Source: Dehalococcoidia bacterium
Lineage (GTDB): Bacteria; Chloroflexota; Dehalococcoidia; Tepidiformales; Tepidiformaceae
Assembly (NCBI GenBank): GCA_022824925.1
Contig: JAJDYW010000037.1
Span: 37,125-101,124, forward strand
DNA length: 64,000 bases
Reading direction: 5' to 3'
The translations under genes were made by a program, and so were the position numbers. The first letter of the stretch is position 1. The number at the start of each line of letters is the position of its first letter. Positions 46,108 to 53,982 of this stretch are shown in pieces. Below the pieces are notes generated by a model, which did not search any database, was not told the origin of the DNA, and saw only the letters and a list, made by a program, of their open reading frames with translations.

Positions 46108-46116
46108 GCCCCCGAC
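46095..46116. terminator. Bidirectional hairpin over shared stop codons
   Basis: GTCGGGGG-GCTAGG-CCCCCGAC: an 8-bp perfect stem whose loop contains the CTAG that ends both convergent genes. It could terminate transcription from both sides; no U tract is seen. Confidence 0.5.
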
Positions 46117-46661
46117 GGTCCCGAGTTCCGCGCCAGCTTCTCGAGCACGGGCAGCGCATCGGCGATGCAGTCGATGCGGTGGATGTTCTCGCGCTCGACG
46201 CCGCGGTTCCGGGGCCAGTCGACGAGAAACACGTGGGGGATGCGCTCGGCGAGGAGGAGGGCGGTGTTGGGGTCGTCCTCGAAGTGGGCGAGGGGCCGAA
46301 GCGGGGGAATGACGCGCGCCTTGAAGGCGGAGGAGCGCTCGCGCCAGGAGGAACGAAGGCGCAGGGGCGGGGAAACGCCAACGGTGTGCCGCAGCCAGTC
46401 CTCGGTGAGGCGCCTGGCGCCCTCGCCGCGAGCGGAGACGACGGCGCAGTCGAAACGCTCGGAGACGGCGCGGAACCCCTCGACGGCGCCGGGCATCGGC
46501 TTGCGGCGCAGGTAGAGCCAGCGCTCCAGCGGCCAGGTGGGACGGGGAAGGCGGGAGGGGGAGGTGGCGTCGGCGCTCAACCCGCCCGGGTTGATCCCGA
46601 AGGGGTTGCGGCAGAGGACGCCGTCGATGTCGAAGGTGACGAGTCGCTTCGTGCGGACCAC
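46104..46661 (-). CDS. HAD-superfamily phosphatase-like protein
   Basis: A 185-residue protein from GTG 46661. HAD motif I 'VTFDIDGVLCRNPFG' (nucleophile and acid Asp), motif II near 'CAVVSARGEG', and 'LAHFEDDPNTALLLAE' (motif IV acidic pair) are visible. A small cap domain is inferred. Substrate unknown. Confidence 0.8.
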   Translation of the reverse strand: MVRTKRLVTFDIDGVLCRNPFGINPGGLSADATSPSRLPRPTWPLERWLYLRRKPMPGAVEGFRAVSERFDCAVVSARGEGARRLTEDWLRHTVGVSPPLRLRSSWRERSSAFKARVIPPLRPLAHFEDDPNTALLLAERIPHVFLVDWPRNRGVERENIHRIDCIADALPVLEKLARNSGPSGA

Positions 46662-46767
46662 GGGGCAATGCTACGAAACGATTGCGTCTGGCGCTCTACG
46701 GCGCGCGTGCGGTAGCCTTCCGGCATCACGCCCGGGCGCACGAGCCCCGGAGCGAGGGGTGGCAGGA

Positions 46768-47052
46768 GTGCTCTTTTCGGTACGGCTGGTCTCGAGGCAG
46801 CCCGCGGACCTCGACCCGGAGGCATGGCAGGGCGTCGTCGCCGAGCAGTTGAAGGCGACCAAGGCCCTCCGGGACGAGGGCAAGATCAAGGCCATCTACC
46901 GCGAGACGGGAGTCGGCGTGCTGGCCATCTTCGACGTGGCCGACGCCGCGGAGATGGACCAGATCCTGGCGGGTCTGCCGATGGGCCGCTACTTCAGCAG
47001 CGTCACGGCGAACGCGCTCTGGGACATGGGCCCGGCGCTCGAGAATGCGTAG
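46768..47052 (+). CDS. Muconolactone delta-isomerase-like protein
   Basis: A 94-residue ferredoxin-like protein: 'VLFSVRLVSRQPADLDPEAW' and 'LAGLPMGRYFSSVTANALWDM' resemble muconolactone isomerase/YciI-like proteins of aromatic catabolism. GTG 46768 is chosen because it aligns with the family's N-terminus; GTG 46759 is possible. It is followed after 5 bases by flavin reductase. Confidence 0.7.
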   Translation: MLFSVRLVSRQPADLDPEAWQGVVAEQLKATKALRDEGKIKAIYRETGVGVLAIFDVADAAEMDQILAGLPMGRYFSSVTANALWDMGPALENA

Positions 47053-47057
47053 GTCGT

Positions 47058-47543
47058 ATGTCGCCCGTTGATGCGGATACCTTCAAGGACGCCCTCGCCT
47101 CCTGGGCCTCGGGCGTGACGATCCTGACGACCGAGCACGAGGGCCAGGTGTACGGCATCACGGCGTCGAGCTTTTCGACGCTCTCGATGGACCCGTTGCT
47201 GGTGCTGGTGTGCATCCAGAACGGGAACCACCTGGAGCGGATGGTGCCGGCCTCGGGAAAGTTCGCGGTGAGCGTGCTGGCGAGCGACCAGGACGCCATC
47301 TCGAACCATTTCGCCGTCTCCGGGCGCGACCCCGGGCCGGAGCTGGACGGCTTCGAGACGTTCACCGACCAGACGGGCAGCCCGATCCTGACGGGCGCCA
47401 TCGCCCACCTCGACTGCGAGCTGGAATCGGTACTGCCCGGCGGCGATCACGTCATCGCCCTGGGGCGGGTGGTGGGAGCGGCCTCGGATCCCGATCGGGA
47501 GCCGCTGCTCTACTTCCGGCGGGGCTACCACGGGCTGGACTGA
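47058..47543 (+). CDS. Flavin reductase (FMN-binding split barrel)
   Basis: A 161-residue flavin reductase-like protein: 'ALASWASGVTILTTEHEGQVYGITASSFSTLSMDPLLVLVC' in its N-terminal half (shown in part: 'GVTILTTEHEGQVYGITASS'), and 'YFRRGYHGL' at the end. Such reductases supply reduced flavin to two-component monooxygenases. The adjacent isomerase-like gene suggests an aromatic or terpenoid route, but no monooxygenase is in the window. Confidence 0.88.
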   Translation: MSPVDADTFKDALASWASGVTILTTEHEGQVYGITASSFSTLSMDPLLVLVCIQNGNHLERMVPASGKFAVSVLASDQDAISNHFAVSGRDPGPELDGFETFTDQTGSPILTGAIAHLDCELESVLPGGDHVIALGRVVGAASDPDREPLLYFRRGYHGLD

Positions 47544-47623
47544 GACCGGGGGAATCGGGCGTTCGTGATGCTTTGCACAGGTGCGGGCAGGCGCGTACGA
47601 TCCGCTCCCGTGGAGGGTAGACC

Positions 47624-48295
47624 GTGTCCGTAGCGCTGGCGATCGTGGGGGCCTCGGTCCTCGGGACGTGGGGCATCGCGACGATTGCCCTCATCGTGAG
47701 CGGTATCGTGCTCCTGGTCGCTCCTGGCGATGCGGAGACGACATCGAGCGGGGTGGCCGTCGGCATCTTCCTGCTCGTGGCGGGCCTCATCTCCGGGGGC
47801 CTGATGCAGGTCGTGGCGATGCCGCTGATGGGTCTCGATCCGCCGCTCCCGATCAAGGCGAAGAGCATCATCCCGCACGAGAAGATGAAGGAGTGGGCGC
47901 GGGCCGGCGCCCTCCGCGACTTCCCCGACGGCATCGCGACGGAGGTGCGGCTGCGCAGCCTGCGCGTCGCCATCGTGCGGCAGGGCGAAGAGCTCCACGC
48001 CATGAACGCGCTCTGTACGCACGCGCGGCTGCCCCTGGGCAGCTTCCCGGGCGCGCCCATCAAGCCGGAACCCGTGCGCGACGGCTGCGTGATGTGTCCC
48101 TTCCACGGCGCTCGCTTCGAGGTCTCGAACGGGAAGGCCGTGCGCCAGCCCTTCGCCAGCGAGTTCAACGCGAACCACCCGTTCCTGGGAACGCTCCAGT
48201 CGAAGCTGTTCTTCTGGAACATGGGCGCGGAGGACATCCAGACCTACCCCGTGCGCGTCGAGAACGACGAAGTCCTGGTGGGCCTGCCGCGCTAG
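47624..48295 (+). CDS. Membrane-anchored Rieske [2Fe-2S] protein
   Basis: A 223-residue protein from GTG 47624 after TGGAGGG. Two N-terminal transmembrane helices (about 5-31 and 45-68) precede a Rieske domain with ligand pairs in 'ALCTHARLPLG' (CxH) and 'CVMCPFHGARFEV' (CPxHG). The usual CPHH form is absent. It would pass electrons to an oxygenase or a membrane chain; it is in the catabolic block with flavin reductase. Confidence 0.85.
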   Translation: MSVALAIVGASVLGTWGIATIALIVSGIVLLVAPGDAETTSSGVAVGIFLLVAGLISGGLMQVVAMPLMGLDPPLPIKAKSIIPHEKMKEWARAGALRDFPDGIATEVRLRSLRVAIVRQGEELHAMNALCTHARLPLGSFPGAPIKPEPVRDGCVMCPFHGARFEVSNGKAVRQPFASEFNANHPFLGTLQSKLFFWNMGAEDIQTYPVRVENDEVLVGLPR

Positions 48296-48350
48296 GGCCT
48301 CCCCGCTCCGCCCGCGGAGCAGCGTGCTATTCTCCCGCCGAGGAGCGACC

Positions 48351-48800
48351 GTGGCTGACGTAACCGAGAGCAAGATCACCGACGAACACCGCGCCATGCT
48401 CGGGCAGAAGAGCGACCCCATCGAGGTCGTGCCCCGGACAGCGGACGCGCAGCGGATGCGCGACCTGCTGGGCGACACCGATCCGCGCTGGGCCGACGGC
48501 ACGGGCATCGCGCCGCCGTACATCCTCGCGATGCTGGAGCCGCGCCTGCCCGCGGAGCTCTCCCCGCAGGTGCTCTCGAGCGGCATCCTCACGCAGACGG
48601 AGTGGAAGTTCAGCCAGCCGATCAAGCTGGAGGAGCCGCTGCAGGCCGTCACCCAGCTGATCGACGTGCGCGACCGGCTCGGGGGGCGCTACGGGTACAG
48701 CGTGCTGGTGATGTTCCAGACCTCCTACCTGACCGGCGACGGCGAAGAGGCGGCGGCCTCCCTGCGCACGATCACCCAGTTCGACCGGCCCCAGTCATGA
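48351..48800 (+). CDS. MaoC-like hydratase, N-terminal (FAS1-like) type subunit
   Basis: A 149-residue hot-dog protein from GTG 48351 (AGGAG 5 bases before). 'ITDEHRAMLGQKSDPIEVVPRTADAQRMRDLLGDTDPRW' style N-terminus and 'WKFSQPIKLEEPLQAVTQLIDV' fit the MaoC_dehydrat_N family. It overlaps the next MaoC gene by ATGA, so the two chains probably form one heteromeric enoyl-CoA hydratase. Confidence 0.8.
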   Translation: MADVTESKITDEHRAMLGQKSDPIEVVPRTADAQRMRDLLGDTDPRWADGTGIAPPYILAMLEPRLPAELSPQVLSSGILTQTEWKFSQPIKLEEPLQAVTQLIDVRDRLGGRYGYSVLVMFQTSYLTGDGEEAAASLRTITQFDRPQS

Positions 48801-49222
48801 GCCAGCTGTACTTCGAGGACATCGCGCCGGACGACGAGCTGGAGCCCCAGGACCAGCTCCCCACCGAGGACAAGGCGGTCGAGTTCTTCGGGCGCGACAA
48901 CCCCACCAACCCCGCGTTCGGCGATGCCGAGGCGGGGCGGCGGATGGGCTTCGGCGGAGCGCTCGTGCCCGGGCTGCTGAAGCTCTCGTGGATCACGAAC
49001 TACGTCGGCTCCTGGGCAGGGCCGGAGGCGAACCTGCGCAGCGTGCGCGTCGCCTTCCGCCGGCCCGACATCGCCGGAAAGCCGCTGACCATCGCGGGCC
49101 GGGTCGTCGACAAGCGCGAGGAAGACGGCTGCAACATCATAGAGCTCGAGGTCGTGACGCTGGCGGACGACCAGCCCACCGTGCGCGGGAACGTGCAGGT
49201 CGAAGTCCCCTCGCGGTCGTAG
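48797..49222 (+). CDS. MaoC-like dehydratase subunit
   Basis: A 141-residue hot-dog protein: 'DKAVEFFGRDNPTNPAFGDAEAGRRMGFGGALVPG' (split: catalytic-loop region 'GRDNPTNPAFGD' and 'GFGGALVPG') corresponds to the MaoC Asp/His loop, though the usual His (NxxH) reads NPAF here. Partner of the preceding subunit. Confidence 0.78.
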   Translation: MSQLYFEDIAPDDELEPQDQLPTEDKAVEFFGRDNPTNPAFGDAEAGRRMGFGGALVPGLLKLSWITNYVGSWAGPEANLRSVRVAFRRPDIAGKPLTIAGRVVDKREEDGCNIIELEVVTLADDQPTVRGNVQVEVPSRS

Positions 49223-49232
49223 GCAGGCCGCC

Positions 49233-50417
49233 ATGCCCCTCCCGCTCGAAGGCATCCGCGTGCTGGAGGTGGGCACCTTCGTCTCGGCGCCCTACTGCGG
49301 GCGGCTGTTCGCGGGGTACGGCGCGGAGGTCATCAAGGTCGAGCCGCCGGGTGGCGACCTCGCGCGGGCGCACGGGCCGTTCAAGGACGGCGAGCCCAAC
49401 CCCGAGACGAGCGCCCTCTTCCTCTACCTGAACACGAACAAGCAGTCGGTCGAGCTGGACCTGGCGTCGCAGGCGGGGCGCGACGCGCTCCTGCGGCTGG
49501 CCGCGGACGCCGACGTGATCATCGAGAACTTCCGGCCCGGCGACGCCCGCGCCCTCGGGCTCGAGTACGAGCGGCTGCGGGCGGTGAACCCGCGGCTGGT
49601 GCTGGTCTCGATCACGGCCTACGGCCAGGAAGGGCCGTACGCCGAGTACCGCTCGAACAACCTGATCGCGTTCGCCATGGGCGGCCAGATGTTCATCACC
49701 GGCGACCCCGACCGGGAGCCGGTCAAGAACGGCGGCTACCAGGCGGACTACCAGGGGGGGCTGAACGCCTTTTCGGCCGCGAACCTGGCGCTGCTGGCGG
49801 CGGAGCGCGACGGCGAGGGGCAGCACGTGGACATCAGCGTGCAGCACTGCATGGGGCCCATCCTGGAGGCGGGCATCCCCTTCTACTCCTACAACGGGAT
49901 GTGGCTCGGGCAGCGCCGGGGGAACCTGATGTCGAGCTTCATGGGCGTCTACCCGTGCCTGGACGGGCAGGTGGGCGTGCACGTGATGGCGCGCAACTTC
50001 CCGCCCTTCGCGCGGGCCACGGGCCACCCGGAGTGGCTGGAAGACGAGCGCTTCGCCACGGCGGAGTCGCGGCGCGAGCACGACGACGTGCTCATGGCGG
50101 AGGTGATCGCGTGGGCGGCGGGCGTCACCAAGAAGGAGGCGTACGCGCTCGGCGGGGAACACCGAGCCCCGATCACGTTCATCCACACGATGAAGGACCT
50201 GCTGGAGAGCCCGCAGCTGGCTTCGCGCGGGTACCTGCGGCGCATCGATCACCCGGTCGCGGGGGAGGCGACCTACCCGGGACCGCCCTGGTGGATGGGT
50301 CCGGACGCCTGGCGCGACGGCCCCGCGCCCCTGCTCGGCGAGCACACGGAGGCGGTGCTGGGGGAGGCGGGATTGTCGGCGGCGGAGGTTGCCGCGGCCA
50401 CCGGAGGGCCCGCATGA
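49233..50417 (+). CDS. CaiB/BaiF CoA-transferase
   Basis: A 394-residue single-domain family III CoA-transferase: 'IRVLEVGTFVSAPYCGRLFAGYGAEVIKVEPPGGDLAR' (shown in part: 'GAEVIKVEPPGGD'), the nucleophile-region 'ADVIIENFRPGDARALGLEY' and 'VSITAYGQEGPYAEYRSN'. It likely activates a carboxylic acid to its CoA ester for the adjacent MaoC pair. It is 10 bases after the MaoC gene and overlaps the next gene by ATGA. Confidence 0.92.
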   Translation: MPLPLEGIRVLEVGTFVSAPYCGRLFAGYGAEVIKVEPPGGDLARAHGPFKDGEPNPETSALFLYLNTNKQSVELDLASQAGRDALLRLAADADVIIENFRPGDARALGLEYERLRAVNPRLVLVSITAYGQEGPYAEYRSNNLIAFAMGGQMFITGDPDREPVKNGGYQADYQGGLNAFSAANLALLAAERDGEGQHVDISVQHCMGPILEAGIPFYSYNGMWLGQRRGNLMSSFMGVYPCLDGQVGVHVMARNFPPFARATGHPEWLEDERFATAESRREHDDVLMAEVIAWAAGVTKKEAYALGGEHRAPITFIHTMKDLLESPQLASRGYLRRIDHPVAGEATYPGPPWWMGPDAWRDGPAPLLGEHTEAVLGEAGLSAAEVAAATGGPA

Positions 50418-50881
50418 GCGCGCTGGCGCAAGCGGTCGCCTTCTTCGAGGCCTGCGACGACGCCGTGCTCCTGCATGAGCTGTCGGCGGTCGTGGCGCGG
50501 CGGACGAAGCGCTTCGTGGCGCAGGCGATGGCCCGGGGCGGCGAGGACGCCATCCCGGCGCCGGCGCCAGAGCCGCCGCCGGCTTCGCCGGCGAGCGAGC
50601 GGGAGGCGCGCCGGCTGGTGGAGCGCACGAGGGACTTCGGCGACCTGCAGGCGCTGGCGCGCGCCATCGGGAGGCGCACGGAAACGCTGGAGATCGCGGC
50701 CTCGGCGGAGTTCCCGGCGGGAGCGCGCATCGAAGTGCCCAGCCGGGTCGCGTTCCCGCCGCCCGACGAGTGGGTGGCCGGCACCGTCGCGGCGACGGGG
50801 ACCATGCTCCGCGTCGAGCTCGACGACGGCAAGGGCTGGGAGGGGCCGCCGAGCCTCGCGCGCCGGGAGCGTACCCCGTGA
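50414..50881 (+). CDS. Hypothetical protein between CoA-transferases
   Basis: A 155-residue product: a helical N-terminus with a Pro/Ala-rich linker near 45-60, then a beta-rich C-terminal end. No domain is recognised. ATGA and GTGA overlaps with both CoA-transferase genes show that it is part of their operon; a regulatory or subunit role is only inference. Confidence 0.6.
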   Translation: MSALAQAVAFFEACDDAVLLHELSAVVARRTKRFVAQAMARGGEDAIPAPAPEPPPASPASEREARRLVERTRDFGDLQALARAIGRRTETLEIAASAEFPAGARIEVPSRVAFPPPDEWVAGTVAATGTMLRVELDDGKGWEGPPSLARRERTP

Positions 50882-52119
50882 CGGCGCCGCTGGCGGGCAT
50901 CCGCGTGGTCGACCTGACGATGGTCTGGGCGGGGCCGCTGGGCACGCGGCTGCTTGGCGACTACGGGGCGGAGGTGATCAAGGTCGAGGGTCCGGGACAG
51001 TGGGACCTGCTCCGGGGGTTGGGCGGCATCCCACGCACGGAGCCGCGCTGGTACAACCGCGCCGCTTACTTCAACCACAACAACCGGAACAAGTACTCGG
51101 CGGCCATCGACCTGCGGCAGGAGGCGGGACGCGACCTGCTGCTGCAGCTCCTCGCGAAGAGCGACGTGCTGGTCGAGAACTACCGCGCGAACGTGATGGA
51201 CAACCTCGGGCTGAGCTTCGAGGAGGTGCGGCAGGCGAATCCCCGCATCGTGTACGTCTCGATGCCCGGGCACGGCAAGACCGGCCCGGAGGCGCACTAC
51301 GTGACCTACGGGACGAACGTCGAGCAGCTGGCGGGGCTCGTGTCGATCTCCGGGTACGAAGGCGGAGAGCCGCTGAAGACCGGCTTCAGCTACGGCGACC
51401 CGACCTCCGGGATCGCGGTGCCGGCGGCGGTCGCGCTCGGGCTGCGCCAGCGCGATCGCACGGGCGAGGCGGTGCACATCGACCTGGCCCAGCGCGAGAA
51501 CCTGACCGGGTTCGTGGGGGAGTACCTGGTCGACTACAGCATGAACGGGGAGCCGCGGACGCCCGCGGGGAACACGCACCCGCACATGGCCCCGCACGGG
51601 GTCTACCGGAGCGCCGGGGACGACCGCTGGATCGCGATCGCGTGCGAGGACGACGAGCAGTTCGCGGGCCTCTGCCGGGCGATGCAGCAGCCGGAGCTGG
51701 CCGACGACGCACGCTTCGCGACGACGGCATCGCGGAAGGCGAACGAGCAGGAGCTGGACGAGGTTATCGAGGCGTGGACGTCGCGGCTGGGGCACTACGA
51801 GGCGATGCACGTCCTGCAGCGCCACGGCGTCCCGGCCGGGGCGGTGCTGACGATCCCCGAGGTCATGAGCGACCCGCAGCTGCGCTCACGGGGGGCCTGG
51901 TCGGAGCAGGTCCACCCGGACGCGGGCGCCTGGGAGGTGGAGACGCCCCCCTGGAACCTGCCGCGCACGCCGGGACACGCGCGTCTCCCCGCCCCATGCT
52001 TCGGCGAGCACAACGCCTACGTGTTCCGGGACGTGCTGGGGCTCGACGAGGAGGCGATCGCGCGTCTCTACGCCGACGGCGTCACGGCCGACGAGCCGAA
52101 CGTGCAGTCGCACACCTAG
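50878..52119 (+). CDS. CaiB/BaiF CoA-transferase
   Basis: A 413-residue family III CoA-transferase from GTG 50878: 'IRVVDLTMVWAGPLGTRLLGDYGAEVIKVEG' (in part: 'GDYGAEVIKVEG'), 'SDVLVENYRANVMDNLGLSF' and 'VYVSMPGHGKTGPEAHYV'. About as divergent from its neighbour as separate subfamilies, so two substrates are likely. Last gene of the catabolic operon; its TAG shares CTAG with the convergent PIN gene. Confidence 0.92.
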   Translation: MTAPLAGIRVVDLTMVWAGPLGTRLLGDYGAEVIKVEGPGQWDLLRGLGGIPRTEPRWYNRAAYFNHNNRNKYSAAIDLRQEAGRDLLLQLLAKSDVLVENYRANVMDNLGLSFEEVRQANPRIVYVSMPGHGKTGPEAHYVTYGTNVEQLAGLVSISGYEGGEPLKTGFSYGDPTSGIAVPAAVALGLRQRDRTGEAVHIDLAQRENLTGFVGEYLVDYSMNGEPRTPAGNTHPHMAPHGVYRSAGDDRWIAIACEDDEQFAGLCRAMQQPELADDARFATTASRKANEQELDEVIEAWTSRLGHYEAMHVLQRHGVPAGAVLTIPEVMSDPQLRSRGAWSEQVHPDAGAWEVETPPWNLPRTPGHARLPAPCFGEHNAYVFRDVLGLDEEAIARLYADGVTADEPNVQSHT

Positions 52120-52541
52120 GGCAGGTCGACGAGCTCCAGTCGGTCGCCGTAACGGACGAAGTCAGCGGCGTTGAAGGTCAGCAAGCGCCGTTCTTCCGAC
52201 GCCAGCATGGTCGCGACGATGTTGGCGTCGTGGACCTGCCGGCCGGCCACGGGCACATCTCGGAGAATCACGGCGAGCATGCCGCTGACGTCCGCTCCGT
52301 CTTCGAGAATCTCAAACTCCTCGGCGTAGCGCGCCACGTCCGCGAGGGCAGTCGACATTGCCAGTGGTTCGCCCCACGGGTGCGGGCGAGTCACCGTCGC
52401 GAGGTACTCACGGAGAATCTGCCGGCTGATCTTGACTCGCTCCCCGCCACGACCAGCTTCAGCAAGGGCGCTACGGGCGCGCACATGGTCGGGGGCCGTG
52501 CCGAACCGCGCGTACACCAGCACATTGGTGTCGACGAACAT
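52116..52541 (-). CDS. PIN-domain ribonuclease toxin (VapC-like)
   Basis: A 141-residue PIN protein: first Asp in 'MFVDTNVLVYA', a mid Glu near 'SRQILREYLATV', and the late acidic pair 'VHDANIVATML' with 'LLTFNAADF'. It would cleave RNA (often tRNA) unless bound by its partner. It starts 15 bases after the stop of the upstream gene, a toxin-antitoxin spacing. Confidence 0.85.
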   Translation of the reverse strand: MFVDTNVLVYARFGTAPDHVRARSALAEAGRGGERVKISRQILREYLATVTRPHPWGEPLAMSTALADVARYAEEFEILEDGADVSGMLAVILRDVPVAGRQVHDANIVATMLASEERRLLTFNAADFVRYGDRLELVDLP

Positions 52542-52556
52542 CAGCGGCCGCCGCGG

Positions 52557-52961
52557 TTAGTCGTAGATTTGCTCACGGCTCACGGTGAAGCCTTCCGGCC
52601 AGGGACCAGGGTCGTGGACGGGGATGAGCTCGTCGATGGTCCGAGATGCCCGTGGCGCGCGCTCACGGTTGGGGTCGAGCTCGAAAACGAGCGTCTCCGT
52701 ATCGAGGTTGACCGCGCGGGTCCGCCAGCCAGCAAGCTGCCAGGCGCGAGCGTGGCCGTGGTCGTTCCCCGCCTTCGGATTCGCCCACCAGGTGCGATGG
52801 CAACGCGCCGACTTCGGCAGGCTGCAGCGCAGAATCTCCTCAATGCGGGCGAAGGACGTGCACCACTCGGATCCGGCCTGACGCGTCAGGTAGCGGTAGA
52901 GAGGCGCGTACTTGCCGCGTTCGACCGCTTCGCGCGCCTGTTGCTGATGCACGGCTACCAC
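52557..52961 (-). CDS. DUF7662-like protein, probable antitoxin of the PIN toxin
   Basis: A 134-residue protein (GTG 52961) whose first ~85 residues match the DUF7662 pattern I recall: 'GKYAPLYRYLTRQAGSEWCTSFARIEEIL' (shown to 'YLTRQAGSEW'), 'LPKSARCHRTWWAN', 'HARAWQLAGW'. The last ~35 residues form an acidic, Pro-rich tail ('TIDELIPVHDPGPWPEGF') that could bind the toxin. Antitoxin role is inferred from order, spacing and tail; this is not a standard VapB. Confidence 0.6.
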   Translation of the reverse strand: MVAVHQQQAREAVERGKYAPLYRYLTRQAGSEWCTSFARIEEILRCSLPKSARCHRTWWANPKAGNDHGHARAWQLAGWRTRAVNLDTETLVFELDPNRERAPRASRTIDELIPVHDPGPWPEGFTVSREQIYD

Positions 52962-53019
52962 ACATCCAGTATGGCGTTACTGCTAGCGGGCAACAAGTCT
53001 CGGGGAGGGTCGCGGAGAT

Positions 53020-53895
53020 TTAGTTTTCGCCCTCTTCGCCCTCGGCTTCTTCCGAGCCCTCTTCGCCCTCCTCGGCCTCGGAGGCAGGGGCGTCTGGGCG
53101 GGGGGTGCGGGTGATGGTCACGAACTCCATGACGTCGCCGACCTCGATGGCGTTGACGACGTCCATGCCCTCGACGACGCGGCCGAAGGGGTAGAAGGCG
53201 TCGCGGTTGTCGGCGTCGAAATCGAGGGCAGGGTTGTCCTTCAGGTTGATGAAGAACTGGCTGCCGAAGGAGGACTGGCCTGCGCCCTTCGCCATGGCGA
53301 CGGTACCCGTCTCGTTGCGGATCTCGTTGGGCTCGTCGCCGGTACTGTAGCCGGGACCGCCCCTGCCGGTACCCGTCGGGTCGCCGCCCTGCACGACAAA
53401 GTTGGGTTCGACCCGGTGGAAGATGATGCCGTCGAAGTAGCCGTTCTCGGCGAGGAAGACGAAGCTGTTGACCGTGTTGGGCGCGATATCGGCGAAGAGC
53501 TCGATGACGATGTCGCCCTTCGCCGTGGAGATGGTGGCGGTGTAGGTCTCGGCGGCTTCGTCGATGACGTACTCGGCGAACGGGAAATTGCGCACGACCT
53601 CGGGGGTGGCCTCGGGGTCGGGCTCCTCCGCGATGGCCTCCTCGGTGGCAACCGGCGTGGGCAGATCGTCGATATCGGCGTCGCCGCCGGTGTTCGGCAA
53701 GAAAGCCGCGAGCGAGATGCCGGCAACCATGAGCACGACCCCGACCGCGGCGAACGTCGCAAGCGCCGCTCGCCCCGAGAACAGGTTCATGGGGAAGCCG
53801 GGCTTGTACGACTGCCCCTGGCCGCCGCTGACGAACCGCCGCTGGCGGCGTTGACGCTGGCCCCGGTGCTGCTGGCGTCGTCGGTTAGGAGGCAT
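53020..53895 (-). CDS. Membrane-anchored cyclophilin-type peptidyl-prolyl isomerase
   Basis: A 291-residue protein. A very basic N-terminus (about 1-35) is followed by one transmembrane helix (about 45-68, 'ALATFAAVGVVLMVAGISLAAF'), a linker, and an extracytoplasmic cyclophilin domain (about 115-265): 'IIFHRVEPNFVVQGGDPTGTG', 'GSQFFINLKDNPALDF' and 'FGRVVEGMDVVNAI'. A Glu-rich tail ends the protein. It would assist folding at or outside the membrane. A TATACT box lies at 53951-53946 on the minus strand. Confidence 0.9.
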   Translation of the reverse strand: MPPNRRRQQHRGQRQRRQRRFVSGGQGQSYKPGFPMNLFSGRAALATFAAVGVVLMVAGISLAAFLPNTGGDADIDDLPTPVATEEAIAEEPDPEATPEVVRNFPFAEYVIDEAAETYTATISTAKGDIVIELFADIAPNTVNSFVFLAENGYFDGIIFHRVEPNFVVQGGDPTGTGRGGPGYSTGDEPNEIRNETGTVAMAKGAGQSSFGSQFFINLKDNPALDFDADNRDAFYPFGRVVEGMDVVNAIEVGDVMEFVTITRTPRPDAPASEAEEGEEGSEEAEGEEGEN

Positions 53896-53982
53896 GGCGC
53901 CCCTCGGTGCGCGTTCGCGGGCTCGGTGTCATGGCTGCGGTTGCGAGTATACGAACGCCCCCGCTAGGCGAAACATAGGCAC

